From a virus, in the IMG/VR virus record IMGVR_UViG_3300022602_002120, positions 62,001-126,000 of that record: 64,000 bases of DNA; one strand, 5' to 3'. The position numbers and the translations under genes were made by a program. This document shows, piece after piece, positions 1-10,000 of this stretch. Positions within the stretch are counted from its first letter, which is position 1. Each line of letters opens with the position of its first letter. The notes beneath the pieces were generated by a model. That model did not search any database. It saw only the letters and a list, made by a program, of their open reading frames with translations, and was not told the origin of the DNA.

Positions 1-1
1 A

Positions 2-880
2 GGCTTCCAAACCGCTGGTGGAAATGGTGGTGCAACGGCCGCAAATGAAAATGACTGGCGAGTAAGAATAAGTTTATCTCCAGGAGCCAAGATTTGGTAT
101 CAAGATCCAACATTGATATCAAATGCTCTAATGTATCCACTAGTTGAAACCAATGGTGTAGTGTTCCCATATACACCAGCTATTACTATCAACCATAATG
201 CTAACTACAGTACTGCACAGCTTACACATAGTAATTATCCCGCGCATTTCTACAACTATTCAGAAGTGGCAGACATACAGATAGGCGGCGAATTTACTGT
301 ACAAAACCCAAGCGATGGCCAATACCTAATGGCGGCCATATACTTTTTCCGTTCAGCAACTAAGATGTTCTTTGGACAAGGTGATAATGTAGGTAACCCA
401 CCACCAATGGTATATCTAGATGGATATGGAAGTCACTACTTTCCGCATGTTCCTTGCGTAGTTACTAGCTTTCAGCATCAATTACCTGATGATGTAGACT
501 ACATTCAAGTGCCTATCAGCAGAACTACTATGCAGGAGTCGCAGATTTCTCCATCTAGTGCTACAAATAATACAACACCAGACCTTGCAACCAACAGTAT
601 CACAGGTCCTAACGGTGAAACGTATACTCCAAATTGGAACTTTACCGGATCAGCAACGGGTGATGCTGCCCTAGCAGCTAACAATAACACAATGAATACT
701 ACAAAAACACAGTATAGTACTATTACAACTACTACACGCTTACCAACGAGAAGTAGCATTTCAATTACATTAAAACCAATGTATAGTCGTAAAAATCTTG
801 CTGATAACTTTGATCTTAACAAATTTGCCCAAGGAATGTTGTTGGCTAATCCAACCACAGGTGCAGGAGGATTTATCTAA
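2..880 (+). CDS. Tail tube cap / baseplate protein, gp48/gp54-like, 5' truncated
   Basis: The reading frame is open from base 2, so the gene starts left of the window; the TTG at 113 is only an internal codon. The visible part has phrases typical of T4-like tube-cap proteins: a YPYTP-like segment (FPYTPAITI), an SNYPAHFYNYSE stretch, and GEFTVQN followed by a segment ending FFRSATKMFFG. The C-terminal third is Thr/Ser/Asn-rich. It is followed, with a one-base overlap, by the gp53-like wedge gene, as expected in a T4-type baseplate block. The role would be to close the tail tube on the baseplate hub. Choice between gp48 and gp54 is inference from motif memory and gene order. Confidence 0.6.
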   Translation, partial: GFQTAGGNGGATAANENDWRVRISLSPGAKIWYQDPTLISNALMYPLVETNGVVFPYTPAITINHNANYSTAQLTHSNYPAHFYNYSEVADIQIGGEFTVQNPSDGQYLMAAIYFFRSATKMFFGQGDNVGNPPPMVYLDGYGSHYFPHVPCVVTSFQHQLPDDVDYIQVPISRTTMQESQISPSSATNNTTPDLATNSITGPNGETYTPNWNFTGSATGDAALAANNNTMNTTKTQYSTITTTTRLPTRSSISITLKPMYSRKNLADNFDLNKFAQGMLLANPTTGAGGFI

Positions 881-1182
881 TGACTGTTAATTATAGTAAA
901 TCTAGCCCATACGCTAACACAAACTTTTACGGTTTCTTTTTAGATGTCGCTACATTGCCTAATATTCCTATAGATCCTACGGATGTACTATATGAAATTG
1001 ATGCTATCTATGAAAGTCGCCCAGACTTATTAGCCTACGACTTATATGGTGATCCTAGCCTATGGTGGGTATTTTGTATACGTAATCCTAATGTACTTCA
1101 AGATCCTACATATGATTTTGTTCCTGGGGTAACTATCTATATCCCGCAAAAACAAAATTTAGTAGCGGCTCTAGGACTATAA
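880..1182 (+). CDS. 53: Baseplate wedge subunit, gp53-like
   Basis: A 100-residue protein. The segment around residues 50-90 contains the gp53-family pattern: Y-LYGDPSLWWVFCIRNPN, then a GVTIYIP ending, a LysM-like fold signature seen in T4 gp53. Length is shorter than T4 gp53 (about 196) but normal for short gp53-like proteins of marine phages. The ATG overlaps the previous stop by one base, and a strong AGGAGG Shine-Dalgarno lies at 865-870, nine bases upstream. The expected role is a structural wedge protein holding neighbouring baseplate wedges together. Neighbouring hub and gp25/gp6 genes support the call. Confidence 0.75.
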   Translation: MTVNYSKSSPYANTNFYGFFLDVATLPNIPIDPTDVLYEIDAIYESRPDLLAYDLYGDPSLWWVFCIRNPNVLQDPTYDFVPGVTIYIPQKQNLVAALGL

Positions 1183-1187
1183 TATAA

Positions 1188-4100
1188 ATGTCAATAACTC
1201 CAGCACCATCACTTAGTCAGGTAATACAAAGTGCTAGCGGCTATTTAATAGCTCTAACCACAGGCGGTGAAACAGTTAAGCTAACTGGTAATGCCAATTG
1301 GCGCAACAACAATCCTGGTAATCTGCGCCCTACAGCATTTACAAGAGCTCAACCCGGTTTCATTGGTGTAGCTGATACAAGCAGCGGACAATTTGCTGTG
1401 TTTGACACTTATGCACACGGCGCACTAGCTCAGCAGACCCTATTGTTTAGTACTACAGCGTATGCAGGACTTACTATAGCTCAGGCAATTGCCAAGTATG
1501 CTCCGGCAACTGAGAATAATGTACAATCTTATATTTCATCTGTGGTTAATGCCCTAGGAGTTGCAGCCAGCACATTAATGAACGCATTGACCCCTAGTCA
1601 ACAGCAGACATTAGTGACATCTATGCAGAAAGTGGAAGGATATGTTCCAGGACAAGTACAAAAAATATCAGACCCTTCATCTTTAACTAATGCGTCTACA
1701 CCTAATCCGTCGGAGGCTAATTCTGCAGATGCTTCTCAAGTTTATGTAGTGAATAATTCGCCACCTATACCTAACAGATTAGCTAATTATGCAAACTACA
1801 TATATTCGTTAAGTTTACACATGTTAACAAATGAGGAATATAATAATATTGTAGTCACACAACAATATACTCCTAAGAATGTTATTATTGCCAGTGCTGG
1901 CCGTCATGGTGTTAATTTTCCTCGTAACCCTAATTGGAGTGAAGATTTTTACTTTGAAAACTTTACTATGCAGACTATTATTAGTCCCAATGATGAAAGT
2001 AGAAACACCAATGCTATAAAATGTAGTTTTGAAATCATAGAACCATATGGTTTTACTATGGTTGAAAGAATTCTTAAAACCACACAAGATCTGGGTGGTA
2101 GCAACTATCTTGACATGCCATATCTAGTGCAGATTGATTTCTTCGCAATGGATGATGCAGGCACGATCACAGGAGCATTGCCTGATTTACAAAAACGTCT
2201 TCCTGTTAAATTTACCAAGATGGATATCAAGGTAACTGAGCGCGGCGCATCATATACTGTGAATGCTATACCATTTGGCCATGATGGATTTACTGGCTCG
2301 GCAATCACAGTACCATCTAACATGGAAGTTACAGCAAAAACCGTAGCAGACTTTTTCCAAAGCGTTGAAGGAACATCAGCAGACTCATTTGCACAAGCTG
2401 TAGTAGCTAGCTCAGATTTGTCACAACGTCAAACAACAGATGCTCAAGCAGCGGCTAATCTAAATGCTCCTACTATGTTGTACAATTCTCTACAACAAAA
2501 TTCTGTTATTAATGTAGATTCTTTTGGTACAGCAATTAACGCTTATTTTGCTGGTCTTAAAAATGCAGGCAAAATTTCTATAGCAGATATCTATAGATTT
2601 GAATTCTTGCCAGACCCCGATACAGGGCAGGATGTTATAGGATCATCTACTTTTGTTGATCCTGCAGCTAATACTCCTAAAGCAACGCCAATGAAGAAGA
2701 ATTCAGACGTTAAAGAAACTATTAGTATGAAATTGTCTGATGTAGGTAATAGTCAAAATACATACGATACTACCCGTGGCATTTTTAGTATTAACTATGG
2801 TACAGCAATTGATAAACTATTAGAATATGTAATACGTAATAGTTCTTATATACATGATCAATTGGTTATCCCTGATGGTATGTCAGATGCTGACTATCAA
2901 GCACGTAAAGATCAAATGAAAGATAAGCCACTTAAATGGTTTAAGATTGTGCCTAAGATTAGACTATTGGGATATGACACAATAAGAAAATTATGGGCTA
3001 AAGAATATACCTATTCAGTACAGCCTTATAAAATGTATAATCTACGTAGTGATATTGCACCACAAGGTATTGTAGTAAATCCAGTCAAGGCCTACAACTA
3101 TATATTCACAGGTAAAAATAGTGATATAATACATTTAGACATTGTTTTTAATACTTTGTTCTATACTCAACAGACAGCTTATAGAAATAATCAAGGTGAA
3201 ACAAGCCCAACAGCTGAAAGTATTAACACTGATTACCAATATCAGAATGCACCTAATTATTCTGGCGGTGATGCTCCATTAGGAGTTAATTACGATGCTG
3301 TGATGCCGTTAGTTATGAAACCTGTGGTGCAGAACTCTAAGGCTGTGGCTACGGGTAATCCGACAGATGCCAAAGCTGTGGGCGCTGCGGATTTAGCAGA
3401 AAGTATTATGAGTAGTAGTTCAGCTGACATGCTGACTATTAAGATGTCAATTATTGGTGATCCTGATTATATCAAACAAGATGACGTATTTTATGGGCCA
3501 TCGGCGGCACTTACTACTGAAATAGCCAACTCATTTGATCCACGACTATTACCAAATGGTGGTAGTTTAACTATGGATCAAAGCGGATTATATGTTCAAG
3601 TATTGTTTAAAGTTCCTAGAGATATTGATGACAGTACAGGATTTATGAAATATGATGCTGGCCAACGAAACAGTGTATTTAGTGGCTTATATCAAGTTCT
3701 TACTGTGACTAGTACTTTTACTAAAGGTGAGTTTACACAAGAACTTACAATGAATCGTATACCACGACAAGTGGCCTTTGATTATGTAAGTGCTACTAAC
3801 AATACAACCTCTAATGCAAGACCAGCATCTAGTAATGTCGCGTCAACTATAGTAAATTCAGTAACAGCAACACCAACCCCTAGTTCAGCGGCCGCAGCAG
3901 ATACCGCGGTTGATCAAACTCCAGGACAAAATCAACAAACAGCGGCAACTAATATCTCAGCTCAAGATGCAGCCGATACGCCTACACCAACAGCAGCACA
4001 ACAAGATTTAGCCAACGTAAGAGCTAGTGGTACTACTACAGATATTAATAGTCAAAATGCTCCACAAGAAACACCACAAGTACAGACACCAACAGTAACA

Positions 4101-4517
4101 GATATTAATACACAATTCTTAGGTACCGCAAAAACTACAGCAATAGAAGTTAGAGATTTAGTAATGCACAGAAATAGTGTATATAATTTAGCACGAGCTA
4201 CAGATAGTGGACTAACTAGATTAATTGACCAATATATTGCACAAGACCCTGCTAACGGTGACCTGACAGATAATGAATTGGCAGCTAAATATCCAGACGT
4301 TGCTACACTAGTAGCAAGAAAACAAAACTTATTAGCACAACAAAAACAATTGAATCAACAGATTACAGATACAGCAAATTCAATAGTTCAAAGCGAACCG
4401 CAGAAAGCTACACTCAACGTAGATATTACGTTTAATAGTACAGCTAAAGGCCCGTCGCCAACTATAGTAGTAGGCGGCCAACGACTATTAGAATTTGGAA
4501 CTACACCAGGATCATAA
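1188..4517 (+). CDS. Baseplate hub protein (gp27-like position) with N-terminal lysozyme-like domain
   Basis: A 1109-residue structural protein. Residues about 35-130 hold a NNNPGNLR motif, then a QFAVFDTY segment, a TIAQAIAKYAP segment and an ENN, the pattern of phage peptidoglycan-hydrolase domains of the NNPGN type. Residues about 215-400 look like a tail hub/gpD-like fold (SAGRHGVNFPRNPNW, then IEPYGFTMVERIL and LPVKFTKMDI). The last 250 residues are Ala/Thr/Gln-rich with a coiled-coil-like stretch near 1060. It sits between gp53-like and gp5-like genes, separated by five and three bases. The role is inferred as central hub below the tube, with a lytic domain to breach the wall. Assignment as gp27 equivalent rests on position. 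Confidence 0.55.
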   Translation: MSITPAPSLSQVIQSASGYLIALTTGGETVKLTGNANWRNNNPGNLRPTAFTRAQPGFIGVADTSSGQFAVFDTYAHGALAQQTLLFSTTAYAGLTIAQAIAKYAPATENNVQSYISSVVNALGVAASTLMNALTPSQQQTLVTSMQKVEGYVPGQVQKISDPSSLTNASTPNPSEANSADASQVYVVNNSPPIPNRLANYANYIYSLSLHMLTNEEYNNIVVTQQYTPKNVIIASAGRHGVNFPRNPNWSEDFYFENFTMQTIISPNDESRNTNAIKCSFEIIEPYGFTMVERILKTTQDLGGSNYLDMPYLVQIDFFAMDDAGTITGALPDLQKRLPVKFTKMDIKVTERGASYTVNAIPFGHDGFTGSAITVPSNMEVTAKTVADFFQSVEGTSADSFAQAVVASSDLSQRQTTDAQAAANLNAPTMLYNSLQQNSVINVDSFGTAINAYFAGLKNAGKISIADIYRFEFLPDPDTGQDVIGSSTFVDPAANTPKATPMKKNSDVKETISMKLSDVGNSQNTYDTTRGIFSINYGTAIDKLLEYVIRNSSYIHDQLVIPDGMSDADYQARKDQMKDKPLKWFKIVPKIRLLGYDTIRKLWAKEYTYSVQPYKMYNLRSDIAPQGIVVNPVKAYNYIFTGKNSDIIHLDIVFNTLFYTQQTAYRNNQGETSPTAESINTDYQYQNAPNYSGGDAPLGVNYDAVMPLVMKPVVQNSKAVATGNPTDAKAVGAADLAESIMSSSSADMLTIKMSIIGDPDYIKQDDVFYGPSAALTTEIANSFDPRLLPNGGSLTMDQSGLYVQVLFKVPRDIDDSTGFMKYDAGQRNSVFSGLYQVLTVTSTFTKGEFTQELTMNRIPRQVAFDYVSATNNTTSNARPASSNVASTIVNSVTATPTPSSAAAADTAVDQTPGQNQQTAATNISAQDAADTPTPTAAQQDLANVRASGTTTDINSQNAPQETPQVQTPTVTDINTQFLGTAKTTAIEVRDLVMHRNSVYNLARATDSGLTRLIDQYIAQDPANGDLTDNELAAKYPDVATLVARKQNLLAQQKQLNQQITDTANSIVQSEPQKATLNVDITFNSTAKGPSPTIVVGGQRLLEFGTTPGS

Positions 4518-4520
4518 CAC

Positions 4521-6593
4521 ATGGCATTAGATCATAGAGTTGGCAATAAGGTTGTTAAAAATGCTCGTCGCGAAGAAGCATCAGGTACTCGCGTTGATCC
4601 TTATCCATATATAGGCATTGTTAAAAATAATTTAGATCCAACACGTAGCGGACGTTTACAAGTTTATATTCCAGATCTAGGTGGTCCACCGGATGATCCT
4701 AAAAACTGGCGCACAGTAAGTTATAGTAGTCCGTTTATGGGATATACTAGTCAGACAGAACTTTCAACAGATCGCCCACCCACTACTAACGCATTTGGCA
4801 CAGTTCATCATACCTATGGTATGTGGATGGTCCCGCCTGATGTGGGTATAGAAGTTATTTGTATTTTTATCGCGGGTGACCCTCTACGTGGATACTGGAT
4901 AAGCTGTGTTAATCCTAACCTTAGCCACTACATGGTTCCTGGTCTAGCTGGAACGCAAAATGTCGATCTTACTAGCCTAACGCCAGGACAACGTAAAACA
5001 GTTCAAGACGGTGATATCTTACCAGTAGTTGAATTTAATGAATATACCAGCGACTTTACTAATGCCGCTTTTTACAATAACAATAAACCAGTACACACAT
5101 ATCAATGGGCAATATATCAAAAGCAAGGTCTAGATAAAGACGTCGTACGTGGCCCACAATCTAGTAGTAGTCAACGTGAAAGTCCTAGTTATGTATTTGG
5201 TATTAGTACACCGGGTCGTCCTGTAAATGATCCAGCAGATGATACTAACTATTTGTCAAACCTCACAACAGGTACAATAGATCCTAAGTACAATACTGTA
5301 AAATCACGTAAAGGTGGCCATGTATTTGTTATGGACGATGGTTCTACCCTAGGTGATGATCAACTTATACGTTTACGTACCGCAGGTGGACATCAGATAT
5401 TAATGCACGATTCGAACGAGTCGTTATATATTTCTCATGCTAATGGCTATAGCTGGGTTGAACTAACTAAGGACGGCAAGATTTTAGCCTACAGTAAGAA
5501 CGGCATGGCTTTGCGTACAGAAGGCGATTTTAATATTGTGGCAGGTGGTGACTTTAACCTTGATGTAACAGGTAAAATTAACATTAAATCAGGTGCTAGC
5601 GTAGCATTAGAAACACCGTTGGCAAACTTTCTTGTAGCTGGTAAGTTAAGTGTAACAGCCACAGGTGGAACAGAATTAAAAACAGGATCATTTAAAGTAG
5701 ATAGTGATGGCAAAATAGGTCTTAATGCAGGTGGTCCTATCGCTGTCCAAGGTGCAAGTTTTAAACAACAAAGTGGAGGTACAGATTCACTTAAAGCACT
5801 GACTCCTATTACACCTAACAAACTACCAGATACAGCATCAACAGGTGCTAGCTGGGTTAGTACTCCTGGTAAGTTAGAAACTATTGCTACAGTGGCACCA
5901 ACACATGAACCATATGCTCGAGGTACTAAGGCCACAGCATTTACTCCATCTAGCCCTGGAATTCAACCGGGCGGCTATAGCGGTAGTGTTGATCAAACTA
6001 AACAAAATGATACATCTGGAGTAAAAAATCCAGCAGGTCTTAAAGATATACGCAATCAGCCTGCGGCAACTAATGCTGTAGCAAATCTAACCAAAGATCA
6101 AACAACAGCATATCTCGCACAGATAGGCAAGAGTGAAAGTGGTGGTAACTATAATACCACTAACCAATTAGGCTATGTGGGCAAATATCAATTTGGTTGG
6201 CCTGCACTCTTTGATGGTGGCTATATTAAGAGCACAGTTAAAAGTAATGCAGGTCTACAAAATCCAAATGCCTGGACTGGCAAGAATGGCATTAGTAGTG
6301 TACAAGACTGGCTAAACAACGGCAACGAACAAGAAGCCGCTATGTTGGTATATACCCAAAGAAACTATACTAGTATGTGTAATATTGGTGCTGTATCAGC
6401 TGACCAAAGTCCGGAAGATGTTGCAGGTATGTTGGCATGCGCACACTTACTAGGCCCAGGCGGTGCTAAACAATGGCGTAATGGGCAAGGTGGATCAGAC
6501 GCTAATGGAACCACAGGTGATACATACTTCCAAAAAGGCAAATATGCTGTAGCTGTGCTAGCCCCACAATTACAGTCAGTAAATAACGGCTAA
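4521..6593 (+). CDS. 5: Baseplate hub spike, gp5-like, with C-terminal lytic domain
   Basis: A 690-residue protein. Residues about 25-130 form the gp5/VgrG-type OB-fold segment (YPYIGIVKNNLDPTRSGRLQ, then VYIPDLGG, and MWMVPPDVGIEVICIFI with GDPLRGYWI). Residues 265-410 (HVFVMDDG, HQILMHDSNESLYISHANG, DFNIVAGGDFNLDVTGKINI) are the start of the triple-stranded beta-helix spike typical of gp5/VgrG. Residues about 525-690 carry a lysozyme/transglycosylase-like domain: QIGKSESGGNY, then GYVGKYQFGWPAL, with Glu of SESGG a plausible catalytic acid. In T4 gp5 the lysozyme sits in the middle; here it is at the end. The protein would pierce the outer membrane and cut peptidoglycan. Three bases separate it from the gene before. 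Confidence 0.75.
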   Translation: MALDHRVGNKVVKNARREEASGTRVDPYPYIGIVKNNLDPTRSGRLQVYIPDLGGPPDDPKNWRTVSYSSPFMGYTSQTELSTDRPPTTNAFGTVHHTYGMWMVPPDVGIEVICIFIAGDPLRGYWISCVNPNLSHYMVPGLAGTQNVDLTSLTPGQRKTVQDGDILPVVEFNEYTSDFTNAAFYNNNKPVHTYQWAIYQKQGLDKDVVRGPQSSSSQRESPSYVFGISTPGRPVNDPADDTNYLSNLTTGTIDPKYNTVKSRKGGHVFVMDDGSTLGDDQLIRLRTAGGHQILMHDSNESLYISHANGYSWVELTKDGKILAYSKNGMALRTEGDFNIVAGGDFNLDVTGKINIKSGASVALETPLANFLVAGKLSVTATGGTELKTGSFKVDSDGKIGLNAGGPIAVQGASFKQQSGGTDSLKALTPITPNKLPDTASTGASWVSTPGKLETIATVAPTHEPYARGTKATAFTPSSPGIQPGGYSGSVDQTKQNDTSGVKNPAGLKDIRNQPAATNAVANLTKDQTTAYLAQIGKSESGGNYNTTNQLGYVGKYQFGWPALFDGGYIKSTVKSNAGLQNPNAWTGKNGISSVQDWLNNGNEQEAAMLVYTQRNYTSMCNIGAVSADQSPEDVAGMLACAHLLGPGGAKQWRNGQGGSDANGTTGDTYFQKGKYAVAVLAPQLQSVNNG

Positions 6594-6601
6594 ATATTAC
6601 T

Positions 6602-6979
6602 ATGGCTACAGTATATAAAGGTTTTAGTACAATAGGTCCAAGTAACAATTTCCGTTTAACGGATTTTGACCTAATCAAACAGGATATTATTAACCACTTT
6701 AACATTCGTAAAGGTGAGAAATTAATGAATCCTAACTTTGGTACGATTATATGGAATGTACTATATGAGCCATTCACTGAAGATCTAAAAAGTGTAATTA
6801 TCACAGATATCACAGCCGTTGCTGGCTATGATCCTCGTGTGAGCTTTGATAACATTATTGTTACAGAATATGATCAGGGCATACAAATAGAACTACAATT
6901 ACGCTACGTTTTAACCAATCAAGTCAACACTATGCTGCTTAATTTTAACGGCACAACACAGAAACTATCCGTGATGTAA
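6602..6979 (+). CDS. 25: Baseplate wedge subunit gp25-like
   Basis: A 125-residue protein matching the GPW/gp25 family in length and pattern. Diagnostic parts are the DLIKQDIINHFNIRKGEKLM segment, NPNFGTIIWNVLYEP and the following TEDLKSVIITDI. In T4 gp25 is a wedge protein that forms part of the junction between baseplate and sheath. It sits between the gp5-like spike and the gp6-like wedge gene, the usual order in T4-like phages of aquatic hosts. The ATG at 6602 follows eight bases after the preceding stop. No separate promoter is certain here, although a CTAAATA string overlaps the stop of the upstream gene. Confidence 0.85.
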   Translation: MATVYKGFSTIGPSNNFRLTDFDLIKQDIINHFNIRKGEKLMNPNFGTIIWNVLYEPFTEDLKSVIITDITAVAGYDPRVSFDNIIVTEYDQGIQIELQLRYVLTNQVNTMLLNFNGTTQKLSVM

Positions 6980-7000
6980 TTAACTACGCTGTTTATTTCT

Positions 7001-7010
7001 AAGATAAATA
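7001..7010 (+). promoter_or_regulatory. Putative T4-type late promoter box (AAGATAAATA)
   Basis: AAGATAAATA lies in the 51-base gap before the gp6-like gene, 20 bases upstream of its ATG. Exactly the same ten bases recur at 24196 and 28506, always at a late structural gene. It matches the late-promoter octamer of T4-like phages (TATAAATA in T4; NATAAATA reported for cyanomyoviruses) at seven of eight positions. No -35 element is needed for such promoters. Confidence 0.65.
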
Positions 7011-7030
7011 CATTATATTAGGAATAAAGT

Positions 7031-10000
7031 ATGGCAACCACAACGAGACAGACTAGTTTATTAGTCGCAGAAGACTGGACTAAACTATATCAAACGTTCC
7101 GCAACGCAGACTTTCAAAGTTACGACTATGAAACGCTACGTGCTTCGATGATCAGTTATCTTCAATTATACTATCCTGAAGATTTTAACGATTACATTGA
7201 AAGTTCTGAATTTATTGCGCTAATTGATATGATTTCCTTCTTAGGACAATCATTAGCCTTCCGCGGCGATTTAAATGCTCGTGAAAACTTTATCGATACA
7301 GCACAACGTCGTGACAGTATCTTAAAATTAGCACGTCTGATCTCATATAATCCTAAACGTAATATTAACAGCAAAGGCTATTTAAAATTTGACAGTGTGT
7401 CAACTACAGAAACAGTATATGATAGCAACGGGATTAATCTAAGCAATCTAATTATCAATTGGGCCGATAGTGCTAACAGTAATTGGTTAGAACAATTTAC
7501 TATCGTATTAAATGCGGCACTACAAAGCAATCAAGTAATTGGTAAACCAGCTAGTAGTCAAATTATTGCTGGAGTAACTACAGAAGAATATAACATAAAT
7601 TATATTCCTAGTAGACTAGCTATCTATCCATTTAAATCTACAGTTGGTGGTACCAGCATGGATTTTGAATTTGTAAGCCCAACCACTACAGGCCAAAATT
7701 ATGTTTATGAGGCAGCACCATTTATAAGTGCACCATTTAATTTCCTATATAAAAATGACGGTCTAGGTAATGGTAGCAACAACACAGGCTATTTCTTATA
7801 CTTTGTACAAGGTACACTACAAAGTCAAGACTTTAATTTTGCAGAAAGTATTCCAAATCGCACCTATAGTATCAACGCTAATAATATCAACAATAGTGAT
7901 ATTTGGCTTTATATGGTAAACAGTGATGGCACATTGGGTGAGATGTGGACACAAACTCCTGCTGTGGCTAACACTAATGTTATCTATAATAATAGTTCAA
8001 CACGTGACATTTATCAAGTTAATACACGTGCTAGTGATCAAATTGATCTAGTATTCGGTGACGGCGCATTTGCGACCATTCCACAAGGTAATTTCCGTTT
8101 ATACTATAGAATATCAAACGGTCTACAATACAAAATTACACCTGACGAAATGCAAGGTGTGGTTATGTCACTTAACTACCTAAGTCAATCAGGTCGTGTA
8201 GAAGTATTAAACATTACAGCTAGTCTACAGTATACAATTGCTAATGCAACTACACGTGAAAGTCTGGACGAGATTAGACAAAAAGCGCCGCAACAATTCT
8301 ATACACAGAATCGTATGATCACAGGTGAAGACTACAACATCTTACCTTATACGCTATTCTCAAACATTTTAAAAGTAAAAGCTGTTAACCGTACTAGTTC
8401 TGGTATTAGTCGTTATCTTGATGTTATTGACGTAACAGGCAAATATTCTAGTACTAATATTTTTGCTGAAGATGGCATATTGTATCGTGATAATTTTACC
8501 AGCACATTCAGCTTTGATTATTATACATCAAATGACATTTATCGTGTTATCTACGATCAAGTTGCTCATATAGCGCAGGCATCAGAAACACTTCAATTGT
8601 TCTATGCTGACTATCCACTGATTACATTAACTAACATCTATTGGCATACATCGACAACTATTGCTAATGGTAGCACAGGTTACTTTGTTGACGTAAACGG
8701 AAATATTTTACAAATCGGCAACTATGTTGCTAACAGTAACAAATATATTCAACAAGGTAGTATTGTTAGACTTAGTGCAGGTCCAGGAAACTACTTTAAC
8801 AGTCAAAATTATGTTCAAACAGGAACACCAAGCAAACCGGGTGACAAATATTATATCTACGCAGCTATCGAATTGGTTGATGCTGATGGTACTAATAGTG
8901 GTCAAGGTAACCTTGCTAGTGGTGCAGGACCTGTAACTATTAACCAAGTTATTCCAGCAACAGGGCTTAACGGATCAGCGCAAACAATCATTGGTGACAA
9001 AGTATTTGCTGTATTTAATAACAACTTTTCTAATACCTTAGTACAATCAATGGTAGGTTACATACAGGCCTATGCTAACTTCGGTCTACGTTATGATACA
9101 TCAACAGGTGCTTGGACTATTATTCTGCCAGGCAATTTAAATTTAAACGGTGAGTTTGACTTAACTTATGCAGGCGATACTAGTGGGCAAGCATTAGACA
9201 GCAGCTGGATTATTGCATTCCAGACAGTAGGTAAAACTTATACAGTACTATATCGTGGGTTAAGCTATATTTTTGAAAGTGTCCAAGAAACTAATTTTTA
9301 TTATGACGGCACAACTAAGATTTACGACTCTAAGACAGGACTAACAGTTCACGACCAAGTTAAAGTATTAAAAGTTAATAGTAATCCAGATGACAATAAT
9401 CCATTGGCTCTGGACTATACTTGGTATATTAATAAGGCCATTACTGAAGTTGATGGTTATGTAGATATTAATAAAATTTCCGTGACATTTAGTGATAATA
9501 ACAATGACGGTATTCCAGATAATCCTGAATTATTTGATCTTATTGTTAATCCAAGTGTAAACACCATTGACAAATATGTGTATTTCCAAGAAACTGTGGG
9601 GTATGATAACTTTACAGTTCAAACTCCTGTAGACAACGCTACAGTTATTTCGATGTACTCTACATTGCGTGCTATTGAACAGGCTAAAACACTATATCAA
9701 AATGGACAATTGTTCTATATTCCGGCAATTGATACATTCTATCAATTAAGTGTAAGTGGTGCTGTTTATACTGTTTCTGAAGTTACTGGTTATACAGCTA
9801 AATTAGGTCGTCAAGACCTGTACTTCCAATATCGTCATAACAGTCCAAATAATAGACGTATCGATCCCAGTCCTAATAATATTATTGACTTATATGTATT
9901 AACACAACAATATACGGCAGATTATCTAGCTTGGATACAAGATACATCGGGTCAAGTTACACAACCAATTGCACCCACTAGCGAAGAATTAGAATCAGAT

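Noticed and set aside
505-858. 117-codon minus-strand ORF under the gp48/54-like gene, and other long antisense ORFs such as 5489-5935
   Set aside because: Antisense to well-supported structural genes, with no ribosome site and no domain; shadows of the coding strand.
6589-6597. CTAAATA string before the gp25-like gene as a fourth late promoter
   Set aside because: Lacks the AAGA part shared by the three exact boxes and overlaps a stop codon; too degenerate to call.
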